Below, in pieces: positions 7,213-14,677 of a stretch of DNA of 64,000 nt (its first letter is position 1; every line of letters starts with the position of its first letter). A program made the position numbers and the translations under genes. Origin of the DNA: Ammoniphilus resinae (GTDB lineage: Bacteria; Bacillota; Bacilli; Aneurinibacillales; RAOX-1); assembly GCF_017873965.1 (NCBI RefSeq), contig NZ_JAGGKT010000002.1, forward strand, positions 62,001 to 126,000, in the 5' to 3' direction. A model generated the notes under the pieces. That model was not told the origin of the DNA, made no database searches, and saw only the letters and a program-made list of their open reading frames with translations.

Positions 7213-8594
7213 ACAAACAGATTCTTTTAAATGCCTTTGATATGACAGGGGCCATGCACAATTCACACGGATTGTGGAAACACCCGGAAAATAGGCGACA
7301 CCGGCGCTATAAGGACTTGGACTACTGGATCGAAATGGCTAAACTTTTGGAACGTGGGAAGTTTGATGCAATCTTTTTGGCTGACGTGTTAGGGGTTTAT
7401 GATGTTTACGGGGCTAGCAAAGCCCCTTCCATTCGCGACGGAGTCCAGGTTCCATTGAATGACCCAGCTTTTGTGATTCCAGCGATGGCCAGTGTGACCA
7501 AGCATCTTTCTTTTGCTGTCACTGTGAGTACGACTTATGAGCAGCCATTTGGTCATGCGAGACGGTTGTCCACTTTGGATCATTTGACAAAGGGGCGGGT
7601 CGCTTGGAATATTGTGACCTCGTATCTCCCAAATGCCGCTCGAAACTTTGGTTTATCAGATATGATTCAACACGACAAACGCTATGAGGTGGCTGATGAG
7701 TTCCTGGAAGTTTGCTATAAGCTATGGGAAGGAAGCTGGGAGGACGGCGCAGTGATCGAAGATGTGAAAAACGGGGTGTTAGTGGACCCGGCGAAAGTCC
7801 ATGAGATTCATCATCGGGGCGAGTATTATTCTGTCGAGGGACCCCATTTAACGGAACCTTCTCTACAGCGAACACCGGTGATGTTTCAGGCGGGCACTTC
7901 GGAAAAGGGTAAGGATTTTGCCGCAAAACACGCGGAGTGTGTGTTTGTGGGGGGGACTCCTGAGAAAATTAAAGCCGCGGTCGAAGACATTCGTAGTCGG
8001 GCAGAAAGGTATGGGCGAAATCCTGAGCATATCAAGGCTTTTACCTTTTTGAATGTGGTAGTGGCGGAAACGAGTGAGGAGGCGGAGTCCAAGTTTCTGG
8101 AAGCAGCTGTATATTGGAGCGGGGAAGCGGCAAAAGCCCAGTTTGGCGGATCGAGCGGCTATGACTTGTCTCAATATTGCGATTTGGATCAACCCTTTGA
8201 ATATAAGCACACGGAGCATGGTCAATCCAGGGCTAAATCCGTGACCAAAGATGCACCGAGGATTCTTACCGTTCAGGAAGTGCTTCAACAGTTTGAGTCA
8301 TTACAACGAGGGAGTGTCATTGTAGGCAACCCGATAGAGGTGGCGGACGCGATCCAATCCCAATTTGAGGCATCAGGCGTCGACGGTTTTAACTTAGCAC
8401 ACCTAGTAACACCCGGGAGTTTAGAGGACTTCGTTGACCTGGTGGTTCCTGAGCTGCAAAGACGAGGGATCTATAAAAAGGAGTATAAAGAAGGGACTTT
8501 TCGAGAGAAGTTGTTTGGAAAGGTAGGGAGTGTGTTACCCGAGGATCATCCAGGTAGTCAATATCGAAGGGATGTAAAAGCGTCTGCCTTGTAG
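7209..8594 (+). CDS. NtaA/SnaA/DszA-type FMN-dependent monooxygenase
   Basis: A 461-residue flavin-dependent monooxygenase of the bacterial luciferase superfamily. Landmarks are the N-terminal QILLNAFDMTGAMHNSHGLWK, FDAIFLADVLGVYDVY, GRVAWNIVTSYLPNAARNFGL and TPVMFQAGTSEKGKDFAAKHAE, which form the NtaA/SnaA/SoxA/DszA subgroup signature. Such enzymes use FMNH2 from a partner reductase to cleave C-S or C-N bonds. Overlap with the M20 gene and the upstream S-box suggest oxidative release of sulfur from an organosulfur compound. No flavin reductase gene is nearby. Confidence 0.88.
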   Translation: MNKQILLNAFDMTGAMHNSHGLWKHPENRRHRRYKDLDYWIEMAKLLERGKFDAIFLADVLGVYDVYGASKAPSIRDGVQVPLNDPAFVIPAMASVTKHLSFAVTVSTTYEQPFGHARRLSTLDHLTKGRVAWNIVTSYLPNAARNFGLSDMIQHDKRYEVADEFLEVCYKLWEGSWEDGAVIEDVKNGVLVDPAKVHEIHHRGEYYSVEGPHLTEPSLQRTPVMFQAGTSEKGKDFAAKHAECVFVGGTPEKIKAAVEDIRSRAERYGRNPEHIKAFTFLNVVVAETSEEAESKFLEAAVYWSGEAAKAQFGGSSGYDLSQYCDLDQPFEYKHTEHGQSRAKSVTKDAPRILTVQEVLQQFESLQRGSVIVGNPIEVADAIQSQFEASGVDGFNLAHLVTPGSLEDFVDLVVPELQRRGIYKKEYKEGTFREKLFGKVGSVLPEDHPGSQYRRDVKASAL

Positions 8595-8600
8595 GCAGTT

Positions 8601-8787
8601 TTAATAACCGGATCTCCGGTTAATCGGTCTAAAAAGGAAATTCAGCCTAAAATAGGCGGAGCTTTTCCGGTTAAACTTAAGAAAATAGGCATTCTACGCA
8701 AATCTATCTGATGATAGTCGGAAATTCTCCGCTTATTTACCCCTAAAATAATAGGATGGGAAAAATAAGCGGAAATTGTCCGGTTAA
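8601..8787. repeat. Composite palindromic element, copy 1
   Basis: Four 23-bp imperfect palindromes at 8601-8623, 8652-8674, 8714-8736 and 8765-8787, separated by 28, 39 and 28 bp. Cores are of the type GGCGGAGCTTTTCCGGTT. It fills the gap between two convergent genes, starting 6 bases after the monooxygenase stop. Its central spacer has ATTCTACGCAA, the reverse complement of a segment in copy 2, so copies 1 and 2 are in opposite orientation. Confidence 0.9.
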
Positions 8788-8816
8788 CTCAATTGGCTGG
8801 ACACATCATTTTCACC

Positions 8817-9179
8817 TTACTTATTTAAAACATTATCCTCTAAGACAGACGATGTATCACCATGTACTTTGATAATATGATTTTTCCCCCAATGACAAAG
8901 GGAGTCTAAAATACTCTGCAAACTCCAGCCATATTCACTGAGTTCATATTCCACTCTGGGAGGTACTTCATTATAACTGATTCGATTAATGATCCCATCT
9001 TCTTCTAATTCCCGAAGTTGTTGTGTTAACATTTTTTGTGTAATCGCAGGCATCAGGCGTTTCAATTCACTTGTCCTCTTTTTCCCATGGGTTAAGTGAC
9101 ATAGGATCACACATTTCCATTTCCCACCGATCACTTCCAATGTGGCCTCTACTGAAATATTATACTTTTTCTTGACCAT
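8817..9179 (-). CDS. HxlR-family winged-helix transcriptional regulator
   Basis: A 120-residue HxlR/MarR-like regulator with the hallmark start (TLEVIGGKWKCVILCHL), the recognition segment MPAITQKMLTQQLRELEEDGII and the wing YNEVPPRVEYELSEYG. Cys28 in the first helix sits where thiol- or quinone-sensing members carry a redox Cys. Start chosen at ATG 9179 because GAAGGAGGGGG precedes it. It is divergent from an MFS exporter across a 178-bp gap with inverted repeats, so it probably controls that exporter and itself. Confidence 0.9.
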   Translation of the reverse strand: MVKKKYNISVEATLEVIGGKWKCVILCHLTHGKKRTSELKRLMPAITQKMLTQQLRELEEDGIINRISYNEVPPRVEYELSEYGWSLQSILDSLCHWGKNHIIKVHGDTSSVLEDNVLNK

Positions 9180-9201
9180 CCTTTTCCCCCTCCTTCTGAT
9201 A

Positions 9202-9254
9202 GGCACTTTTTAGTGCCTATACTACTTTTCGGTATCTATAGCACAATAAAGTGC
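9202..9254. promoter_or_regulatory. Probable HxlR operator region
   Basis: Between the divergent HxlR and MFS genes lie GGCACT-4-AGTGCC (9202-9217) and GCAC-6-GTGC (9241-9254). They share the CACT/AGTGC core and have centres about 38 bp apart. The position between the divergent starts makes regulator binding likely; the exact site is inferred. Confidence 0.5.
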
Positions 9255-9357
9255 GTACTTTTCCTTTTGATTTATACACTACATAATACATTTAACAGAA
9301 GGTCATATCAAACATGGATCTTCTATGGAAATATAGATCATTTTGAGGAGGAGAGAA

Positions 9358-10563
9358 ATGCCCACAGATAGAAATAGAAGTATTTTCGCATTGCTAGCAC
9401 TCGCTATTAGTGCCTTTGCTATTGGGACAACGGAATTCATCAGTGTTGGCCTTTTGCCGCTTGTGGCAGAGGATCTACATGCATCCATGACAACAGCCGG
9501 ATTAACCGTTTCTTTATATGCATTAGGAGTAACCTTCGGAGCACCGATTCTTACGGCGATGACATCGAGGATGTCACGAAAATCCTTGTTACTTTGGGTG
9601 ATGATTATTTTTATTGTCGGGAATACGGTGGCTGCTTGTGCTGGCAGTATTAGTGTCCTATTAATTGGTCGTATTGTTTCTGCCTTTTCACATGGTGTAT
9701 TCATGTCGATTGGCTCTACGATTGCGGCTGATTTGGTATTGGAAGATCGTAGAGCGAGTGCGATATCCATTATGTTTTCAGGGCTGACAGTGGCAACCGT
9801 TACAGGTGTCCCGTTGGGTACATTTATTGGGCAACAATTTGGTTGGAGATTGGCCTTCATAGCCATTACTGTAGTCGGTGTCATAGCTTTCATCGCTAAC
9901 AGTATTCTTGTTCCATCTGACTTGCGAAAAGGATCGCGCATTACCTTCCACGATCAACTAAAAGTGATTACGAATGGCCGTTTGATTCTTTTATTTTTAA
10001 TCACATCTTTGGGGTATGGAGGAACTTTCGTTGTTTTTACTTATTTATCTCCATTACTTCAAAAGATAACAGGGTTTAACGAAGAGATGGTTGCTGTTAT
10101 TTTGCTTGTTTACGGCGTTGCCATAGCAATTGGAAATGTCCTTGGTGGGAGGGCAGCGAATCGTAAGCCTTTGGTCGCCTTATTTTATATGTTTATTTTG
10201 CAAGCGATTGTGTTGTTGGTTTTATCATTTACCGCACCATTCAAGGTGGCTGGATTGATTACGATCTTTTTCATGGGGCTATTAGCTTTTATGAACGTTC
10301 CTGGATTGCAAATATATGTAGTGATGTTAGCAGAACGTTTTGTACCAACAGGAGTTGATGTGGCTTCGGCGATCAATATCGCGGCGTTTAACGCTGGTAT
10401 TGCAATAGGATCCTACTTTGGCGGAATCATTACAGATTCCATCGGACTCATTCATACACCATGGATTGGTGCAATCATGGTTCTGGGAGCTGTTTTGCTA
10501 ACCGGTTGGAGTATTATGCTGGAAAGAAAAGATCAAGACAATGAACAGGTAAAAGCTGCATGA
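9358..10563 (+). CDS. MFS transporter, drug/arabinose-efflux type
   Basis: A 401-residue major facilitator with about 12 hydrophobic helices. The N-terminal ISAFAIGTTEFISVGLLPL is typical of the DHA1 AraJ/YdhP-like group, and GRIVSAFSHGVFMSIGSTIAA and VTGVPLGTFIGQQFGWR also match. ATG 9358 has GAGGAGGAGAG at proper distance; an in-frame TTG upstream lies inside that ribosome site. Divergent from an HxlR regulator, so probably an inducible exporter of a toxic small molecule. The real substrate is unknown. Confidence 0.88.
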   Translation: MPTDRNRSIFALLALAISAFAIGTTEFISVGLLPLVAEDLHASMTTAGLTVSLYALGVTFGAPILTAMTSRMSRKSLLLWVMIIFIVGNTVAACAGSISVLLIGRIVSAFSHGVFMSIGSTIAADLVLEDRRASAISIMFSGLTVATVTGVPLGTFIGQQFGWRLAFIAITVVGVIAFIANSILVPSDLRKGSRITFHDQLKVITNGRLILLFLITSLGYGGTFVVFTYLSPLLQKITGFNEEMVAVILLVYGVAIAIGNVLGGRAANRKPLVALFYMFILQAIVLLVLSFTAPFKVAGLITIFFMGLLAFMNVPGLQIYVVMLAERFVPTGVDVASAINIAAFNAGIAIGSYFGGIITDSIGLIHTPWIGAIMVLGAVLLTGWSIMLERKDQDNEQVKAA

Positions 10564-10661
10564 CAGAGAACTAAATAAACAGAGGTTGTTCCAACTATGG
10601 AGAGGAATCAATGAAAGATGTCTCTGCAATAAATATTATTCTAAAAGGAGTGCACTTCCCT

Positions 10662-11678
10662 ATGTTATTCAGTCCATTTACTTTAAAAGGTTTACATTTG
10701 AAAAATCGGATCGTGATGCCTCCCATGTGTCAGTATTCGGTAGAGGCTAAGGATGGGAAACCGAATGATTGGCATTATGTTCATTATGTTAGTAGAGCCG
10801 TTGGGGGCACAGGACTGATCATTATGGAAATGACCGATATTGAACCGGACGGCCGAATTACAGATCAGGATTTGGGACTTTGGAGTGATGACCACATTGA
10901 TTCTTTTGCCCGGGTGATCCAAGGTGTTCACAAGCACCAAGCCAAGATTGGCATTCAGATCGCCCATGCAGGCAGAAAATCACAATGTGCAGCGATCCCA
11001 GTCGCTCCCTCTCCGATCGCCATGGAAGGATACAAAACACCTAGGGAATTAACGACAGAAGAAGTAAAGGGAATGGTCCGGAAATATAAAGAAGCAGCCG
11101 AACGGGCAGTGGCCGCTGGGGTGGATGTCATTGAAATTCATGGGGCGCATGGGTATTTAATTCATCAGTTTGTATCACCGTTAACGAACAAGCGATCTGA
11201 CGAGTACGGAATGGATCGGACCAAATTCGGCGTGGAAGTCATTGAAGCGGTAAAAGAAGTCATTCCGGATTCTATGCCACTCTGCATAAGGGTTTCGGGT
11301 GTTGAATATACTCCAGGCGGTTATGACCTGGAATATATGATTGAGGTTTGTCGGCGTTACCGTGAAGCGGGTGTTGATATTTTCCATGTTTCTTCTGGCG
11401 GCGAAGGTCCCATTCCTTCTTTTGCACGTCCAAATATATATGAAGGTTATCAGGTGCCCTTGGCTCGAGCCATTAAACAGGCACTAGACGTACCTGTCAT
11501 CACGGTAGGGTTGCTTCATCAGCCTGTTATGGCCAATTCAATTATTGGTAATGGGGATGCAGAGTTGGTAGCGATCGGGAGAGGGATCCTTAGAGATCCT
11601 TATTGGGCACACCATGCAGCACTGGAGCTGAAGGTCAAGCCAGATGTGTCTGAACAATACGTTCGGGCTTTTAATTAA
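10662..11678 (+). CDS. OYE-family NADH:flavin oxidoreductase (YqjM-like)
   Basis: A 338-residue FMN ene-reductase of the Old Yellow Enzyme family. Visible are LKNRIVMPPMCQYS with the redox-tuning Cys of the YqjM class, IQIAHAGRKS with the ligand-binding His, IEIHGAHGYLIHQFVSPLTNKR, and the FMN-binding end AELVAIGRGILRDPYW. Length matches YqjM if translation starts at ATG 10662 (AAAAGGAG upstream); an in-frame ATG at 10611 with GAGAGGA is the alternative. These enzymes reduce electrophilic alkenes. The HxlR/MFS genes upstream suggest a role in handling reactive electrophiles. Confidence 0.9.
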   Translation: MLFSPFTLKGLHLKNRIVMPPMCQYSVEAKDGKPNDWHYVHYVSRAVGGTGLIIMEMTDIEPDGRITDQDLGLWSDDHIDSFARVIQGVHKHQAKIGIQIAHAGRKSQCAAIPVAPSPIAMEGYKTPRELTTEEVKGMVRKYKEAAERAVAAGVDVIEIHGAHGYLIHQFVSPLTNKRSDEYGMDRTKFGVEVIEAVKEVIPDSMPLCIRVSGVEYTPGGYDLEYMIEVCRRYREAGVDIFHVSSGGEGPIPSFARPNIYEGYQVPLARAIKQALDVPVITVGLLHQPVMANSIIGNGDAELVAIGRGILRDPYWAHHAALELKVKPDVSEQYVRAFN

Positions 11679-11809
11679 CACCTAGATTGTATTGAGCGTC
11701 GCCAAAATAAATTCCCAACCCCGATACGGGGTGCCCCCGTTATCAAATTATGGTATAATTAAACAAATATTTCTGAAGATAAAAATATAATAGAAAAGCG
11801 GTGAGTCTA

Positions 11810-12856
11810 TTGGGAGAATGGGTGTCCGAACAAATCGCGTTAAAAGATCCATTGGAGGCGATGGAGCATTTTTTTATGATGGGTTGGACGGACGGGTTGC
11901 CGGTTGTTCCTCCGACGCCCGAAAAAGTGGAGGCCATGCTAAATGAGGCAGGACTTACGGGAAGTGAAGTCATCGGCAGAATCGCTGAACGTAATAGTGT
12001 CATCACAGCGGAAAAGGTGGCGATTAACGCGGTGATGGCGGGATGTTTGCCAGCATACATGCCGGTTGTGATGGCAGCTGTGCAGGCGGTGCTCGATCCA
12101 GCTTTTGGTGTACACGGACCGACTGTTAGTACTGGGGGAGCGGCCATGTTGGTGATTGTCAATGGTCCGATCATTCAACAGATTGGCCTCAACTCGGGAA
12201 AAAATTTGATGGGTACCGGGCACCGGGCGAACCTGACGATCGGACGTGCCGTAAGGCTTGTTCTGCAGATCGCCGGGGCAGGGGCGAAGTTCGATCAAAC
12301 CACGATTGGCCATCCGGGAAAAATCAGTTTTTGCATTGCTGAAGCAGAACAAGAAGATTGGGAACCACTGCATGTTCAAAGAGGATTTCAGCGTACGGAC
12401 AGCGCGGTCACGGTGTTTGCGTCGGAGGGGCCGAACCAGATCTATAATCATGTCGCCACAAATCCAGAGCAGCTTTTGCTGTCTTTTGCTGACCGCATGA
12501 CCCCTTTTTCAACATTTAATATGCAGCGAAACACCCAGTGTGTTGTGGTGGTGTGTCCAGAGCATTTAGCAACTATCCAGAGATATGGGTGGGATAAAAC
12601 GCGTGTTCAGCAGTTTTTGTTTGAACAAGCAAGACGTCCGCGAGCGGACCTAGAAAAGTTTGGTTTCCCAGTGGAATCAGCTTTAGGGGATAAAGACTGG
12701 ATAACCGTTGCGCCATCACCGGAAGATATTTTGCTTGTTGCGGGCGGTGGGCCTGCGGGCAGTTTCTCTTCTTATATTCCTGGGTGGGCGAGTATGGATC
12801 AAAGTGTCGCGATAACCAAGCCGATTACGACAGCAGCTGCCTGCGGGGATACTTGA
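11810..12856 (+). CDS. Uncharacterised protein paired with the UGSC selenoprotein
   Basis: A 348-residue protein I cannot assign to a named family with confidence. It is cytoplasmic-looking, Gly/Ala-rich, without signal peptide. Distinct segments are MGWTDGLPVVPPTPEKV (near the start), NAVMAGCLPAYMPVV, GVHGPTVSTGGAAMLVIVNGP and HPGKISFCIAE. The start is probably TTG 11810, which follows GGTGAG; GTG 11801 is in frame but has no ribosome site. The selenoprotein gene starts 64 bases downstream on the same strand, so the two probably act together. Several Cys residues (in MAGCL, SFCIAE and VVCPEH) could be redox partners, but this is speculation. Confidence 0.7.
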   Translation: MGEWVSEQIALKDPLEAMEHFFMMGWTDGLPVVPPTPEKVEAMLNEAGLTGSEVIGRIAERNSVITAEKVAINAVMAGCLPAYMPVVMAAVQAVLDPAFGVHGPTVSTGGAAMLVIVNGPIIQQIGLNSGKNLMGTGHRANLTIGRAVRLVLQIAGAGAKFDQTTIGHPGKISFCIAEAEQEDWEPLHVQRGFQRTDSAVTVFASEGPNQIYNHVATNPEQLLLSFADRMTPFSTFNMQRNTQCVVVVCPEHLATIQRYGWDKTRVQQFLFEQARRPRADLEKFGFPVESALGDKDWITVAPSPEDILLVAGGGPAGSFSSYIPGWASMDQSVAITKPITTAAACGDT

Positions 12857-12920
12857 AGTACCTAATCATAAGATCCGTGTGATCTTTTATCTATCACTTA
12901 GTGAAAGGATGTTGTTGTTG

Positions 12921-13451
12921 ATGGCGGAACCATTCATCGTGTTGAATCCTGCACAGGAATCAATCGTATCGTCCGAAAAAGCGGCAAATCGTTTAACGAC
13001 CTTGGATGACAAGGTTTTAGCGGTAGTAAATAACGGAAAACGAAATTCGGACGTTATCTTGCAAACTTTACTTGCACAGATTAAACAGCGCTACAATTTG
13101 AAGGATGTCATTTGGATCGATAAGAAAAATCCCTCTTTGCCCGTAACCGATGTGATGTTAGAACAACTGCAATCCAGCCATGCCGTGATCGCCGGGGTAG
13201 GGGACTGAGGGTCCTGCAGCTCAAGCAGTGTGCTTGATGGGTTGATTATGGAAAAAAGAAGGATACCAGCAGCGGTCATTTGTACGGAAGTTTTCATGGA
13301 ACAGGGCAGAAACACGGCCTATGTTCATGGGTTTGCGGAATACCCCATCGTCGAAGTATTTCATCCGATTACCAATGCATCGATTGAAGATTTGAACAAA
13401 GAAGCGGAGCGTGTACAGCAGGAGGTCATTGACCTTTTGCTAGACAGATAG
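12921..13451 (+). CDS. UGSC-motif selenoprotein with in-frame UGA (Sec96)
   Basis: Read through the TGA at 13206-13208, this is one 176-residue protein; taken as a stop, it would be two fragments in the same frame. The UGA sits in AVIAGVGD-U-GSCSSSSVLDGL, the motif of the UGSC (seleno)protein family, in which Sec can be replaced by Cys. The C-terminal part (AAVICTEVFMEQG, YPIVEVFHPI) is conserved-looking and would be lost by termination. A SECIS-like hairpin follows the UGA. U-x-x-C resembles a redox CxxC, so a thiol/selenol redox role is likely. Start taken as ATG 12921; ATG 12909 and several TTG codons are alternatives after GTGAAAGG. The SelABCD machinery must be elsewhere. The stop codon lies inside repeat copy 2. 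Confidence 0.85.
13206..13237 (+). promoter_or_regulatory. Selenocysteine UGA and SECIS-like hairpin
   Basis: UGA 13206-13208 is followed by a 7-bp stem TCAAGCA (13221-13227) / TGCTTGA (13231-13237) with loop GTG. The G-U containing apical loop lies about 20 nt after the UGA, within the distance expected for bacterial SECIS elements, which bind SelB. Confidence 0.7.
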
Positions 13452-13633
13452 GCGGAGAAATTCCGCTTATTTTTTTAGAATCTATTAGAATGTGCAAAAT
13501 AGGCGGAGAATTTCCGATTATCGCTTGGGAAGTTGCGTAGAATATTACTTTTCCCAACATTAACCGGTAAAACTCCGCCTATTTTTAATAAATTGACGAT
13601 ATCCAATCAATTAACCGGACTTTCTCCGTTTAT
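13448..13633. repeat. Composite palindromic element, copy 2
   Basis: Palindromes at 13448-13470, 13499-13521, 13560-13582 and 13611-13633, with spacers of 28, 38 and 28 bp. Cores are of the GGCGGAGAAATTCCGC type. The first palindrome overlaps the stop codon of the selenoprotein and the last ends one base before the stop codon of the convergent gene, so the element exactly fills the gap. Central spacer contains TTGCGTAGAAT. Confidence 0.9.
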
Positions 13634-13972
13634 TCAATCCACACCGCCTCCGCCATCGCCCCCGCCGGAGGATGAATCAGAGTCACCTCCCCAGTCAAAA
13701 AAGCTTCCGCCGCCGCCATCCGCACTGCTGGACGCATAGCGACCTTTTGAACGCTTCTTTTTATTATATTTAGCGTATTTTCTTCGATTCGATGCTTTTC
13801 TAATCTTGCGGACCAATGTCACCACAACGGCCACGATCATCCAACCACACCAAAGCAGAATCCACGCCCTATAAAAGAGGATAGTAACTTGAGACAATTG
13901 ATCCACATCAATCTGGGCTAGAGGAATCACGATCGTAAGTATACCGATCAGAAAGGGAAGCCAGAAAACCAT
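13634..13972 (-). CDS. Small membrane protein with Gly/Ser/Asp-rich tail
   Basis: A 112-residue protein with two hydrophobic helices (MVFWLPFLIGILTIVIPLAQ near 1-20 and ILLWCGWMIVAVVVTLV near 38-54). A basic stretch (KIRKASNRRKYAKYNKKKRS) follows, then a low-complexity tail alternating GGGG with D, S and F (about 82-112). The tail resembles the Gly-rich ends of TPM-type membrane proteins but the TPM domain is absent. Start set at ATG 13972 with TTGGAG 9 bases upstream; TTG 13987 is the first possible start. Function unknown. Confidence 0.65.
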   Translation of the reverse strand: MVFWLPFLIGILTIVIPLAQIDVDQLSQVTILFYRAWILLWCGWMIVAVVVTLVRKIRKASNRRKYAKYNKKKRSKGRYASSSADGGGGSFFDWGGDSDSSSGGGDGGGGVD

Positions 13973-14010
13973 CTCACACATCTCCAATCCATCAAATAAA
14001 TAAGCAAAAT

Positions 14011-14062
14011 AAAAACAGCTTATAAGGGGGTAACCGTCGATGGATAACGATTACAAGCTGCT
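14011..14062 (-). terminator. Candidate minus-strand terminator or leader hairpin
   Basis: Read on the minus strand, AGCAGCTTGTAA pairs with TTATAAGCTGT (one mismatch) around a 25-nt loop and runs into TTTTTATTTT. No gene is known to end here, so it may belong to an unseen small RNA or be the leader of the gene at 13634-13972. Confidence 0.4.
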
Positions 14063-14339
14063 ATTTCCTTTGTCAATACTTCAAAATCTATTATCCTAAG
14101 AATCAGTGAGCATTTACAAGGTTCTAAACTCCTTTGTTTTGAGGGAGATTAGGCCTTTTTTCATGGTTAGGACCCCGGCCTTTTTCGATTGCTTAAGAGT
14201 TCTAATTACGTTTTCTGAGCAGACGGTAGAGTGTACAAATGAGACCAAAGGCTATGTGCCCAAGCAATAAATGAGAAATAATATATATTATGTAAACTAT
14301 AATACTCGCTACTTAATACAGGCAAGGGTATGTTTCAGC

Positions 14340-14404
14340 TGTGGATAACCTTCTTTTTATGTGAATAATTTGAATTGTTGATAAACAGAATTGTCTGTGG
14401 ATAA
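14340..14404 (+). promoter_or_regulatory. Cluster of four DnaA-box-like sites
   Basis: TGTGGATAA, the exact complement of the DnaA box TTATCCACA, occurs at 14340-14348 and 14396-14404. One-mismatch versions TGTGAATAA (14360-14368) and TGTTGATAA (14376-14384) lie between them. All four point the same way, with start-to-start spacing of 20, 16 and 20 bp. Confidence 0.65.
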
Positions 14405-14677
14405 CTGGAATTCACGACTGCATATTTATGCAAGGATGGTTCGAGCTGTTATAGTGGAGGGGAACAACCTGTTACAATCGCACGAAATGATCTGTATTAG
14501 ATTGTGCGTAATCTATTATTGCCTTATATATTAATAAACTAAAATAACATAGCAAATCAAGTACTTTATGATAGGTGAAACACCTAGTTGGGCAGAAACG
14601 TTACAATCGCTTAGACAAGAGCACTATCATCATCCTATTAGATGACATACTATTATTATATCGGGAGGTGATATTCA

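Larger units (their letters stand above)
13973..14677. other. 705-bp AT-rich intergenic region
   Basis: No convincing ORF was found. The region holds a minus-strand terminator-like hairpin (14011-14062), four same-direction DnaA-box-like sequences (14340-14404), a perfect TAGGTG-AAA-CACCTA palindrome (14572-14586), and TTACAATCGC twice (near 14473 and 14603). It follows a minus-strand gene and precedes a plus-strand glycosyltransferase, so both their promoters must lie here. Confidence 0.6.

Noticed and set aside
12879-13451. Two separate small genes (12879-13208 and 13230-13451)
   Set aside because: They are in the same frame, separated only by TGA inside a UGSC motif, and the second has no ribosome site.
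13533-13739. Plus-strand ORF with a Pro-rich end
   Set aside because: It is the complement of the Gly-rich tail gene and of repeat copy 2, without a ribosome site.
14340-14404. Chromosomal origin oriC
   Set aside because: DnaA boxes are present, but there is no dnaA, dnaN, rpmH or AT-rich 13-mer-like unwinding repeat, and the flanking genes are glycosyltransferases.
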